Below, piece after piece: positions 10,801-22,900 of a stretch of DNA of 64,000 nucleotides (positions are counted from its first letter, which is position 1; each line of letters opens with the position of its first letter). The DNA comes from Pegoplata infirma. Taxonomy: Eukaryota; Arthropoda; Insecta; Diptera; Anthomyiidae. The notes below the pieces were generated by a model. The model saw only the letters and a list, made by a program, of their open reading frames with translations, was not told the DNA's origin and ran no database searches. The position numbers and the translations under genes are program-made. The stretch spans positions 78,977,337 to 79,041,336 of the forward strand of contig OY992540.1 in NCBI GenBank assembly GCA_963921195.1, in the 5' to 3' direction.

Positions 10801-11538
10801 TGATAAAAATAAATAATTACCACGGTTACTGGTCATTCATGATGACTGTGGGTGGGAGCCCAGTAGATAACATCTTATCTACTGCATTTTTCCTGTTGTT
10901 GACATTTTTGACATTCTTTCGGAGCCCTTTATTTTTTTGAATTTTGATAATTATGGTACACTGGTACACAATTATCTGTGCACTATCTAGCTACCCTGCA
11001 AACGAACACCCGCCCAAGACCGACGAGCCTTAGCTCGTCCAAGTTGCCAGTGTGGCAGGGACTAGTAGTGGCAATCCTTCATTTATGAGGGGATGAAATG
11101 TGACAGACTGGGTAAAAATAAAAAATCAGTCAGGTAAAAATAAAAATCAGTTGCAAATGTGATCATTGGTTGGACAGATTTTTTCATTTCAATATTTTTT
11201 TTCAATAATTTTTTTTTATTTTACGTACATTAAAAATATTTTACTTTGTTTTTTATCTGCAAAAAAATTAAAATAAGTAATATTAAGACAACCGAAACAA
11301 AACCGATATAATACCGGTAAAAATCCGAATAAAGGTAATGGTTTTTTATCGGTAACGGTATTTAAAATTTTTTATTTCGGTATTGGTAACGGTAACGGTT
11401 GTCAATATTAAAGGGTTTTTAATCGGTAACGGTATTGAAAGTATAACGGTAGCCAACACTGTTTTAAATTAAATATTGTATTTTATGATCGTTTCTTGTT
11501 GTATTAGGGATTCTTATCTATGTATTTTAAGAAATGAA
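10801..11538. other. Non-coding; CGGTAACGG-rich patch at 11295-11455
   Basis: From 10830 to 11100 the sequence is more GC-rich and includes a small hairpin (GACGAGCCTTAGCTCGTC, about 11020). From 11295 to 11455 it contains repeated GGTAACGGTA and complementary ACCGATA motifs, suggesting a degenerate inverted-repeat element. No gene is seen. Confidence 0.3.
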
Positions 11539-11790
11539 CTGTGTAGACAAAATATGTAGTCTACGCAGGTAGTTTTAATTTAGTATATAAGATATTTTAA
11601 GTTGCAAATAAAAGGTTGTTACTCGCCAACCACCAAATAAACAAGACGTGGTCTTTCATTTAATATCAACATCGGTGTAGGTTAGGTTAGAGGTGGCGGA
11701 GTCAAAGACTCCTCACATAGACCGGATGGTCCATAGCGAAACTACAAACCAAACGGTGTTCAAGTTGAACAACATTTTAAGCACTTTATG
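11539..11790 (+). mobile_element. Solo/partial BEL LTR with a 75-bp insertion
   Basis: TGTGTAGACAAAATATGTAG through ACATCGGTGT matches the BEL LTR at 98-768 without its inverted-repeat insert. At 11679-11753 a 75-bp segment starting AGGTTAGGTTAGAGGTGGCG interrupts it, flanked by a perfect CGGTGT duplication (11673-11678 and 11754-11759). LTR-like sequence (CAAGTTG) resumes for a few bases. Confidence 0.65.
11679..11753 (+). mobile_element. 75-bp short insertion with perfect 6-bp target duplication
   Basis: The insertion begins with AGGTTAGGTTAG and contains an inverted pair GGAGTCAAAGACTCC. CGGTGT is duplicated on both sides, and the empty site is visible in the two other LTR copies (760 and 6830). 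Small size with a TSD longer than 3 bp suggests a SINE-like or truncated LINE tail. It is too short to classify. Confidence 0.6.
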
Positions 11791-13263
11791 AATTCCATTT
11801 CAAGGCCTATGTTCTGTCTTTCACAACTATTCAATTCACATGACCCGAGTTTATTGTTTTGTTGTTCACGTTTTTATTTCTAGTTGAAATCAAATGAATG
11901 AAATTTAAAAAATTATAAGAAAAAAGGGCATACGTTTTACTTTCACCAAACTTTAATTATGTGAAACAAAACGAAAAAAAATTCGGAAGTGAAATCTAGA
12001 ACACCAAAAAAATTCGGAAATTTTCACCTTCACATTTTTTTTTTTTGTAAATTAATTTATAACAGGTTTTTTATGATTTGTCCCGATATGTCATATTGTC
12101 TCGGTCACGGCATAAGTATTTTTGAGATAGTTTAGTTATAAGTCTAATTTGCATCTTTCACTTGATAACACAGGTTCACAAAATTTGAACTTTTTAAATT
12201 TGCCTGACATTTGACAACTGATTTATATGGATTTTAGTGTGCTGATTCCGAATCTGTTATCAAATTGTTCCCATCAGCTCGCGTTCGCGAGCAAATCGCT
12301 GTTAAAGAGTCGAAAAAGTGCGTTTTTACCAATTTTGCTTGGCTATAATTTCCAAAAAAATTTTAGTGCCTCAGTTTTAAACACCAACATAACTATATTG
12401 GATGCCAGGATTCCAAAACTGGTATTAGCTTTTTTCTGACAGCTTTAATTTTCGATTTATTAAAAAGGGCATAAATATTCAGACAAAATTAAAGATGATA
12501 TAAATTTAAAAATTTTATTTTAGCGATATTTTAAAAACTAAAGATGACTCAACAAAAGTAAGAGCATTTTGGAATCAGCATATCCAACATACCTAAAATC
12601 GTCATTCACTTTTTGGATGTAAGACTGGTGTTGGTAAATATAGACTCACAAACATGCCAAAAAGCCTATTTTCAAAGTTTCCTTAGGCTATATCTCAAAA
12701 ACTAGAGCTGACCCAAAAAAACGGTAGCCAGATTTGAAATCAGCGTACCCATAATACCCAAAATTAGCTATCAGAACCCGGGCAAAAAAAGTGTTGCCAT
12801 GTGTAATCATTTCTATACATTTTAGTGCTATGTTCCGTTTTCACCAGTCACGGAAAGGTGATTTCAGATCGACCGATACCCTTTTTCCTGTAGAACTGAA
12901 ACAAAAAAATATAGAAGTGCGAAAGAGAAAGGAATAATACCCTTTCTGTAGTAAAAAGTTCTTTATCATTGTAAAACCATTTTTAAGGTCTATAAGAAAA
13001 TATTTAACAATTTGGAGATATCTAGTTAACAATTATGTGAACTATTATGACGATGAACTTTTGACGAATATCGCCAAAAAAAAGGTATTAAATTACCCGC
13101 CACATATCTTTGGTCAAGAATACAAAACTAAGGTATGAAATATACTTAAGAATAAAATATATATGTAGGATCATGCAGAGTAAAAATAATGTAAGTTTAA
13201 GATAACAAAAAATGAATGCATATTAAAGGCTAACGTTAGTATCGTGAATACTAACTTGATTAT
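11791..13263. other. Intergenic region 3' of vret, with a dispersed repeat
   Basis: About 12060-12870 contains phrases shared with 26160-26335 in vret intron 3: 'AAGTATTTTTGAGATAGTTTAGTTATAAGTC' against 12118-12150, and 'GCTATGTTCCGTTTTCACCAGTCACGG' against 12826-12852. It is therefore a dispersed element, possibly Helitron-like because 20416-20440 also shares CCAGTCACGGAAA. Frames at 12227-12439 and 12841-13032 show no recognisable protein. Confidence 0.35.
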
Positions 13264-13947
13264 TTAAATTAAACCGCAAGAAGTTAATTCACTAATAACA
13301 TTTGGCAATGATATTGAATAAAAATGGTCCTCCACGGAGGCGGTAGTAACATTTTTACATTCAATTATAGAACCATTTGGTATTAATTCCTCTAATTTAG
13401 CAACTATTTTGTCATCGCAGGATTCTGGCAAACCTAAAAGAATTAAATGAAAATTGTGGAAACATCCATATAGTACATAAAGGGGCATGCCACAGATCCG
13501 ATTCCGTTCGAAAGTGGAATTAAATGTCGAATAATTAATTTTATTTTATTAAGCCAATAACTTACCATGAATTTCACAATCAGCTGTATAAATCGGATAA
13601 GTAAATTGACGTGGATAACGTCGTACATCATCAATTGGTATTATGGCAATATTACCATAATCTATAAATAAAATAGAGGGATGACCATCGCCAACAACTT
13701 CCAAGCAACGTCCACGATACCACAAACCATCTTCGCTGTATTTGGCTACGCAAAGTTCATCACCTCTAGGTGCATAGCCAATTTTAGGTAAAGATTCCAC
13801 ATAGCTTTGTAATTCCTTCTGGAATTTTTGAATTTCCAAAGCAAAAGGTATTGTCGTACAAGATATACAACCTGAGATCATTAAGGAATTATCCATTACG
13901 ATGAATTTTTGATTTTCGTTGGTTGGTAATAATTTTCTTTCCAGGAA
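13264..13947 (-). other. vret: vret exons 5-6 (second Tudor domain and C-terminus)
   Basis: Exon 5 (13947-13566) begins FLERKLLPTNENQKF and holds the second Tudor core (RGDELCVAKYSEDGLWYRGR, ILFIDYGNIAIIP). Exon 6 (13433-13264) encodes GLPESCDDKIVAKLEE to the TAA at 13264. The 132-bp intron between them contains the start of a palindromic MITE (AGGGGCATGCCACAG at 13481), a recent-looking intrusion next to coding sequence. Confidence 0.87.
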
Positions 13948-16900
13948 CTGAAATAAAGTTTATAATTTAATTATAGGGGTTCACACTTTGGACTTTTTTT
14001 TTAATATTTCGATTGTTATTTTGTCTATGTGCTGCACAAATTTGATAAAAAAAAAAATCGGCAGAAATAAAAAGGTGCAGCATGCAGTGCATGCCATGCA
14101 CCCAAATAACCTTTCACAAACTTGACACCTTTTGTAATACATCACTTGTGATCTGTCACTGGACCGTTCCCTTATGAACACTACATGTGCCAGTTCAATG
14201 GTGACATGTCTGAAAACCACCACTGTTTTTTTTTTTAAGATTTAGAACATTTTTTTTCAAATTTGCCGAAAAATTTGACTTAAAAAATTTACCAAAAAGT
14301 TTTCGGGACTTGAACCTTTTTTTCCAAAGGTGTCAAAAATGTTTTTTCTTAAAGCATTTTTAATAAATTTTTAACTCCAAAACGGACTCAGAAGATTTTT
14401 TTAAATTTTGTTAGTTTTTTTAGCATTTAAAAATGCTTGCGAATTTTGTACTCTTGCCCAAAACTTTAAATCATGATAAATTTTTTGCTGAAGTTTTAAT
14501 AGGTCTATTCGATTACCCAAATTTCTTACTATTTTTTACTACTTGTTTTTTTTTGAAAATTTCTAGCTGTAGTAAAAAGAGTAAAAAATAGTAGTTTGTA
14601 TTAAGATAATCGAATAGACCTAATAGGTCCGTTCGATTACCTTACTACAATCTACTGTTTTTTATTAGTTTTACTACAACTGGAAATTTTCAATACAAAA
14701 AGTAAAAACTTTCCAATTGTAGTAAAAATAGTTTGAAATTTTGGTAAACGAATGGACATAATTGTTCTATTCGATTACCTTACTACAATCTACTATTTTT
14801 TACTCATTTTACTACAGCTGGAAATTTTCAATACAAAAAGTAAACAAAATTTTCCAATTGTAGTAAAAATAGTTTGAAATTTTGGTAATCGAATGGACAT
14901 AATCTATTCGATTACCCAAATTTCTTACTATTTTTTACTACAACTGGAAAGACTTGTTTACTTTTTGTATTGAAAATTTCCAGCTGTAGTAAAATGAGTA
15001 AAAAATATTAGATTGTAGTAAGGTAATCGAATAGACCTAATATTGTATAATGTTTTATTCATTCGTACTCTTGTCCAAAACTTTAAATTAGAGATGGGCG
15101 CTGGTCACGTGATTTCCGTGATTCACGTGAATCACGCATGAGTGTGAGTGATTTTTATTTCAATTACGTGATTGTGAGTGAGTGTGAGTTGAAAAAAAAT
15201 CTGAGTCAGTGAGAAATATATTTTTTGTGTGAGTTTGCGTGATTAGATTTTTTGATTTGCCCAATTTTTTTTTAATTTTTTGTAAAAATTTTTTTTTGGA
15301 TTTTTTTTTCTTTTTGGTAAGAAATTTTTATTGCGTGAGTAGATTTTGCGTGACTCACGCGTGAGCGTAATTGAATCTGGCGTGAGTCACTCGTGAGCGT
15401 GAGTAAGATTTTTATTACTAACGTGAATGTGAGTGAGCGTGAGTAAAAAAAATGCGTAAGTGATTAGTGAGTGATTCGATTATTTTTTGCGTGATTGAGT
15501 GTGAGTCAAAATCCACTCACGCGCCCATCTCTACTTTAAATCACGATAAATTTTTTGCTGAAGATAAATTATTGTATGTTTTATTTATTTGTCATTCGAT
15601 GCAAAACGAAATGAAAGATCAGATGAGGACCTCATAAAGTTCACATATTAATGATGACCAGGGAAACCAAAAATATGCTCTAAAAAACACGTTTTATGCG
15701 CTTAAAAAATACCCTTAAAAACGGAAAATATGCTCTTAAAACAACAAAAATATGCTCCTAAAAAAATCCTTCCCCTTTTTTGCGGTGTTTTTTACAATTT
15801 GTTAGAGAATAGACCCAAAAAATACCGTAATCTGGGGCAGTTAGAGGGTTTATATCCCAGGAAAAATTTTTGGAACAAATTCCTGGTTCAAAAGATTCCT
15901 GAATGTATTCTATGGTAATCACAACAAAATTTTCTATGTAAAATTATTTTTCAAAAAAGCTAGTTGCTCTAAAAAACGATTGCTTTTGGGACAATTTCAA
16001 ACAAAAATCATTGATTCTGGAATGTTAAGTAGAATCGGTTGCAGGGTAAAATGATGCGTTCTGGAACCGATTATTGGGAACAGAAAATTTTGCTGGGATG
16101 TTCCACAAAAATATATATGCCTTAATATTTTCTATAAAGTTGCTGAATATACCCTACACTCAGCTCTGAAGAAAACATATGAGGTATTCAGAGTCCTGCT
16201 GTCGGCCCTGGCAATGTAGCAAAAGAGTACTTCTTTCAAAAAATACTTGTGTTTTTAAAGGTAATTTGAAAAAGTGCTCTGGCAAGTAAGACTCTGAATA
16301 CCACTATAGTTTCATAAACCGATATGAAGCAAGAAGAAAGAGGAATCCATCGTCAGAACCTCGTAATTTTGGACAAAGTTTGAAATTGTTGTTCAATGTA
16401 ATTATTTTCCTCTAGCAGAGTTACCAGACATTTCAAACTGACAAAAAAAACAAAACCAAAACAAAAATTTCAATACACTTTCAAAAATTTAAAAAAAAAA
16501 CATCCACAAAAATGAAAAAAATTTAAAAATAAGTGTTCCCGGCTAAAAATAAATGTGTATGTTCATATATGGCTATGTATTGATCTTTATATGATCATAT
16601 ATGACATATAAGGAAACATATATGTGACCATATATGCAAAAGTCGATCCCATATATGAGGTCGTATGTAAAATATGTACCATATATGATATCATATATGG
16701 AATCATATATCTTATCATAAAATGTTAAATCTTAGTTAATGTGTATACAAATTTGAACCAGAATTACAAAAAAAGTTTTTTACGAATAAAATTATATTTT
16801 ATTACCATCGATTAACTTATATAAACATAACTGCAATACCGGTGTATATAAATAATTTAACAAATATTATCTTACTTGCAAAATATTCTGCTTAAAAAAA

Positions 16901-19900
16901 TACTTTTTCATAGAAAAATGTTGGAAAAGGTAAGTTTTCATTAATATATATAAAGAATTTTAAAATAATGTTTTAATTTTTTTCCAGCTCGTCATCATAA
17001 CAAGTATAAGCGTGGATATTTTATTCCAAAACAAGATGAACTGGAAATTTTCGTATTCAAAATGTCGAAAAAGCAATATTATTGAGTACTTTGATGTTGA
17101 AGACAATTAAACTACGCAGCTACGTTAAGCTTTCGCAACTTGGAGGAGACGGAATATGCACCACCATAATGGTATTACTACGATTCCAATATTACAAACT
17201 TTAAACAAATCCCTTAATGCCGCCATATCAAATTGGAAATAAGAGATCGTATAAGCAGTTTTAATACCGAGTTAGGAGTTGAAGAAATTCAGCTATACGC
17301 ACCTACGATAAGCTATTCTACTTGGAGGGGAGAACATATGCGCCACCATAACGTTATCACTACGATTTCAACACTACAAACTGTTTTGAAATCCCTTACT
17401 GTCGTAATAGCAAATTGGAAATGGAAAGAACATATATGCAGTTTGAAGGTCGAGCTACGAGTTACAGAAAATTCAACCATGCGCAGCAACGTTCAGCTCA
17501 CTCAACTTGGGGGGAAAAAGCATATGCACCACCATAACGTTATCACTACGATTTCAACACTACAAACGTTTGACATCCATTACTGTCGGAAATGAAAAGA
17601 ACGTATAATATGTTTTGATGTTAAGTTAGGATTTGGGAAGGACAACGTTTTTGCTAACAATCACAAGAAGACAGTCACCTTACCTACATGGAAAATATTG
17701 TCGGCATAATGTAAGTATTAATAGTTTATTTATCCCTCTCTTTCAAATATCCTAATAAACATAACCAAGTAAGATAATAAACATGCTACTAAATACAGTC
17801 AAACTCGGTTATAACGAACTCGGTTATAACGAATTCTCGGTTATAACGAACTAATTCCAAAGTCCCGACGTTTTGGCAACAATTTTCACACAAAATGTTT
17901 CTTTTATAACGAACTCGGTTATAGCGAATCTTCGGTTAAAACGAACTACTTATTATGGTCCCACGGACACAATTTCATGTTTATTTACCTTTTTATAACG
18001 AACTCCGATAAACATTTTGAAATGTGCGGCAATTATGTTTACCAAACTCACAAAAACTTAGAAATTTTTGGTTAATATTATAATTTTGATGAAATTTATT
18101 TATATTTTTAATGTTTTCTTCTCAAATAAGTAGTTAAATTACAAAAAAACGTCAAATAAAATAAAATTGAAACTGTTTTTTTTTTTTAGAAATAAAACTA
18201 GGTTGATATTAAATATACCCCTCTTATAGCGAACTACTCTTATAACGAACTATTTTTACTGGTCCCTTGGAGTTCGTTATAACCGGGTTCGACGTATATT
18301 GCTTTTAATAAAAGTTTTAAGTACTCATTTGCTTATTATGAGTAAAAAATGCTTTTAGTAGTAGCAAGTTATTTTTTGCTGGAATAAAAAAGGAATGTGA
18401 AATTATTTTTAATATTTTTTCAGTTGGAATTCCGTAAAAAGTATTCGATGGTCTTAAGCATCCCATGGTCGTAACAAAATAAACTCTATTAACATGTATG
18501 TATCTAATATGGAGTTCACACTAGCGACTTTAAACAAGTTGTTTAACAAAACACCAGTAACAGAATAAAAATGTAATGGATACAGAACAAAGACTTTTTT
18601 AAACATCTCACTCTTAAACACTTCAAAACAGCAAGTGTGAACGCCGTATAAGAAGTCAATATTTAAAAGCACATGGTTGTTTCTTTAAATGATATCAGTG
18701 TTATCATTAAAACGCATCAGCACCAAATGCTATTGTTGGTAATACTTAAGGGCCTGTCACAGAGTCAATTCCGTTCCGAAGTGGTTTGAAAGTTTTCCTC
18801 TAAAAACGTGAAGCAAAATATTTTTTCGGAATAAATCCACTCCTATGCAATTCAATCCCACTTTGATTTTTGAAAGTGATTTCATTCCAAAAAAAAATAT
18901 TCGTTTTGCGTTTTACGAGTAAACTACTTATTTTAATTCCGAAAGGAATTAAGCCTGTGACATGCCCTTTAATACAATAAAATGTCTAGAAATACCTTAT
19001 TTATTAATATTTTATATCTTTTTTTTTTTTTTATAGATTTTGACTTTAAATATGCTAAAATGAGGTTTATAGCATAACAAAAACGCTAAGTCTGAAGAAA
19101 ATCTAAATTAACAAGAAAACAACAAGGAAATCATCCTTCCTTTAATAAACCCTTTGCTCGTTTCTTGATATTTTAAATCCTTTATGTTAATTTTTTTTAC
19201 TTTCAAAATGTGTTCTAATATCTATAAGTTAAATTATATATTTTTATATGGTCACCAGAAATGCAAACGGAGTAAGTAAAAAATCAAAATCATCACACTA
19301 AAGGTTTTCATTGAAATATATGAAAAACACCATAATGAATAAAAAAAAATATTTTTTATTTTTAATTATACTTATGTACACCGTTTACAATTCTGGTGAA
19401 TATAATAATCTATTACATATAGTTTAAGATAAAAAAATAAATAAAAAATAAGAAAAATAACGTAAAACAAATTGAAAACAATATCATATATGATCCAATA
19501 TATGATCCAATATATGATCCAATATATGACCCAATATATGATACAATATATGATCACATATATTGGATCATATATGATCGTGTCTTATATAAGCGCCAAT
19601 TTTAATATTTGTTTATATATGAGACCATATTTGATACTATATATGATACTGTATATGGTCTCATATATGATATCATATATGATAATATACAACATTTTTA
19701 GCCGGGTTGTTAAAAAAAAAAAGTTGAAAAAATGCTTTAAAAATTGAAAAAATGCTGTAAAAATTTAAAAAATGCTCTAAAAAGTAAAAAAAATGCTTTA
19801 AAAATTAAAAAAAAATGCTCTAAAAATATGCTGTTATGCCAAAATATGCTCTTAAACCTAAAATATGCAAAAATATGCTCTTAAGTCTAAAATATGCAAA

Positions 19901-22900
19901 AATATGCTCTAACAAATCTATGCCAGATTTCTTTAAATCTTCTGAAACGGATAAATACCTTACCCATTTATCAATAATGTTTTATCAAATTATTGCTAGA
20001 GACCTGTCCAACAATTAAAATTTTTTAAAAAAATTGATTTAGAAAATTTTTGTGGTGCTTGTAAAGCAAAATGTTGGAAAAATTTGTTTACATGCTTTTT
20101 GAAAATATTTTGCTTTATGAAAAAATTTAACACCACAAAAATTTTCTAAATCAATTTTTAAAAAAAATTAATTATTAGACAGATCTCTAGCAATAATTTG
20201 GCTTTTATAGATTGAAAAATATCAATTAGTCGACGAGTTATATCCAAAAAACCATATAAACAATATGCTGAAAATCGGCATTTGACTGCAAAGTTTGAAG
20301 GTCCATTAAAAAAAATTCAAACTAACATAAACAAACGCCCCGATACGGGTCTTCTAATTTAGCCTCTATTTTCAACCCTCACTCTCAGAATCGACCTAAC
20401 TTTTGCTAACCTGAATTTTCGACTGTTCTCCAGTCACGGAAAAACGGTTGGGTCAATTTAATTGCAGTTTTTAACACGTATAGTGCTAACCCATGGGGAC
20501 ACTATATGTCACATGAGACCTTAATTGAACTATAGTGAAAGCAATATATTTATTGAAATTTTCACCAGATGTAGTGCTAACTGAGGACATTAAAAATGCC
20601 CAGATGAAAAATGCAGTTTTTCACCCGGGCAACACCGGGTGAAAAACAGCTAGTTTAAAAAAAAATAATTTCTATATCTCCATTATAAGCTCTATCAATA
20701 TGTTTATACTCACATCTATTGTACATATTTCTTCCGTTGTTCGGGGTTCCTGCGGTTTAGCCAATTCAATAATTATTTTATTTAAAATTTGCTCCGTTGT
20801 TTCATTAATAAGTTCAACCGCATAAACGTGATTACTTTCATTAAAATCCTCTGGCTTATATTTCATATAAACACTTATATTATTCAAATAAGTGTACATA
20901 TATTTGCGTATTTCTTCGGTCATATAACAATCGGGAACATCTTTCAACATCACCGGTATAGCATGTCGGGGCTTATCAATGAACTCCTGTGGTGCTTCAT
21001 ATAAATCGCCCAATTGCAAATTATCTAAATTACCATAATCCATGTAATTAACAAAGATCTGATCTTTATTATTTATGTTTAACACTATAGCTCGATTGAA
21101 TTGATTTTCAAATTTAGCAATTACCACTTGACCACATTTAGGCATTGTCGGTAGGGGTTTAAGTTTTTTAGCAAAAGCTTGTAAAGCATCACGTGTTTTA
21201 AAGTAGCTCATATTATCCTCATAGGTTTTTGAGCGTATAAATACCACATTGGTTTTAGAAATTGCAGTAATTGTGACAATGTTACCACTACGTGGTATTT
21301 GTTGTTTATATTCATGTTCTTCAGATGGTGGTGCTTTATTGATATTTTTAGGTGGAGATGTCGATGAAGTCGATGGTATTGCCATGTTTTTGTTTTTGGA
21401 TGATTCTTTAGGCGGTGGCACCCTTTGTAAATGTCTAAAAAAAAAATAAAGATTGATACAAACATATGAAAAGTTTAAAAAGTTTTCGCAAAACATTTTT
21501 CTTAAAATTTTAAATTTTTTAAGAAAAAAAAAAATTGTTAAAAAAAAATTATGTAATTGTAAAAAAAAAGTTTTGACAAAAAAAAAATTTGGTAACCCAG
21601 CAAACAAGCAGACTCATTTTATACTCCAAAATGCGCTCAAAAAATGTAACAGAAATTTCAAATTTTTGTATGAAAGTGGTTCATCCAAAAGAGCCCTCTA
21701 TTTGGTCTCCAAAATGACTCCAAAAAAAAGATTCAAAAAGGGTAAATTTTGTCCATACGTTTGAGTCTTTTTAGAGTCATTTTGGATTCCCTCAAAAAAG
21801 TATGGTTTTCTGTCTGGTATTTTTGCTGTTTTTTTTTGTTTTTGAAAAAAAATGAGTAAATCTTGAGATCAGATCTGTTTATTTCAAAATTATTTTATTA
21901 TTTCACAACATAAAAACATAAACATACATACTACATAAATAAAAATATTAGAAAATTACAAAAAATCTCCATTTTTCTTTGCTCTGTACAACAACTCTTT
22001 GGCGGACCCACGTTCTTCGATCTTGATATTTGTACTTTTTAAAAATATTCCACGTTTTTGATGGTAATTACAAAAAGCTTCGTCAAAGAAAATTAATTTC
22101 TGACTTGTAATTTATTTTGAAAGAAAAAAATATTTGGTGACTCCAAAAGCAAAAATTTTTTTGAGTCGTTTTGGAGGGCACAAAAAATATTACAATTTTT
22201 GAACCTTTTAGCGTCCAACCTGAATCAAATTACGTCGCGTAAGGCGTAACGCCCAATAATTTTTCGTTTCTAATATTTTAATGTGAGTTACCTAAATCAA
22301 ACGGACGTAAAAATTTCAAATTTGATGTGTTTGTTTTTGTTTTTTTTTACGTCTTGCGCTACGCATTTGATTCTGGTTCGACCCTTAGGAGTCACTTCGA
22401 AATAATAGGTCTGTTTGTTTACTTTTTTTGTAGTAAAAGTAGTAAAAGAGATTTTTTTTTAAATTTTACTCAACATGTCGAAAACCCAAAAAGTAAAAAA
22501 ACGGAATGTAGTAAAAATAGTAAAATTTAATTATCATTCAAATTCTCAAAATATATTTTAAAATTTTATTTTGAAGAAATTTTTAGAATCGATACATAAA
22601 AGTGGAAAAAATTTTCTATAAACGCTAAAAATCACATTTTTTTTAATCCACTTGGTAAAGTTCAGGTCGATGAATTTCATATGTTTCACTTATTAAACAA
22701 ATGTAAAAAAAAAACAAAAAAATTAAGTTTTTCTGGAGTTTAGTTTTTAAAGGTGGAACTTTTTTCCAACTAATCCGATTTTTCCATCTCCGAACCTCAC
22801 TCAGATTCTGATACATTTTTTGTATAGAAAAAGTCCCCGATTTTTAGACATTTTTTCTACAGAAAAAATTTCAGATTCTGAGACATTTTTTTCTATCTAT

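Larger units (their letters stand above)
16538..19706. mobile_element. 3.2-kb TIR element with CATATATG subterminal repeats
   Basis: It begins CCCGGCTAAAAAT and ends ATTTTTAGCCGGG (13-bp perfect TIRs). Within about 200 bp of each end are dense CATATATGATC-type palindromic repeats (16565-16720 and 19480-19690). The interior contains a ~183-bp tandem repeat (17110-17640) and three nested MITEs (17796-18294, 18508-18648, 18749-18968). Flanks GTGTT and TTGTT may be a 5-bp duplication with one mismatch. No transposase is recognised, so it is probably non-autonomous. The 866-bp element at 59169-60034 has related ends. Confidence 0.65.

Noticed and set aside
19372..19747. Open frames rich in YMIQ / YWII repeats on both strands
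   Set aside because: They come from CATATATGATC subterminal repeats of the 3.2-kb transposable element.
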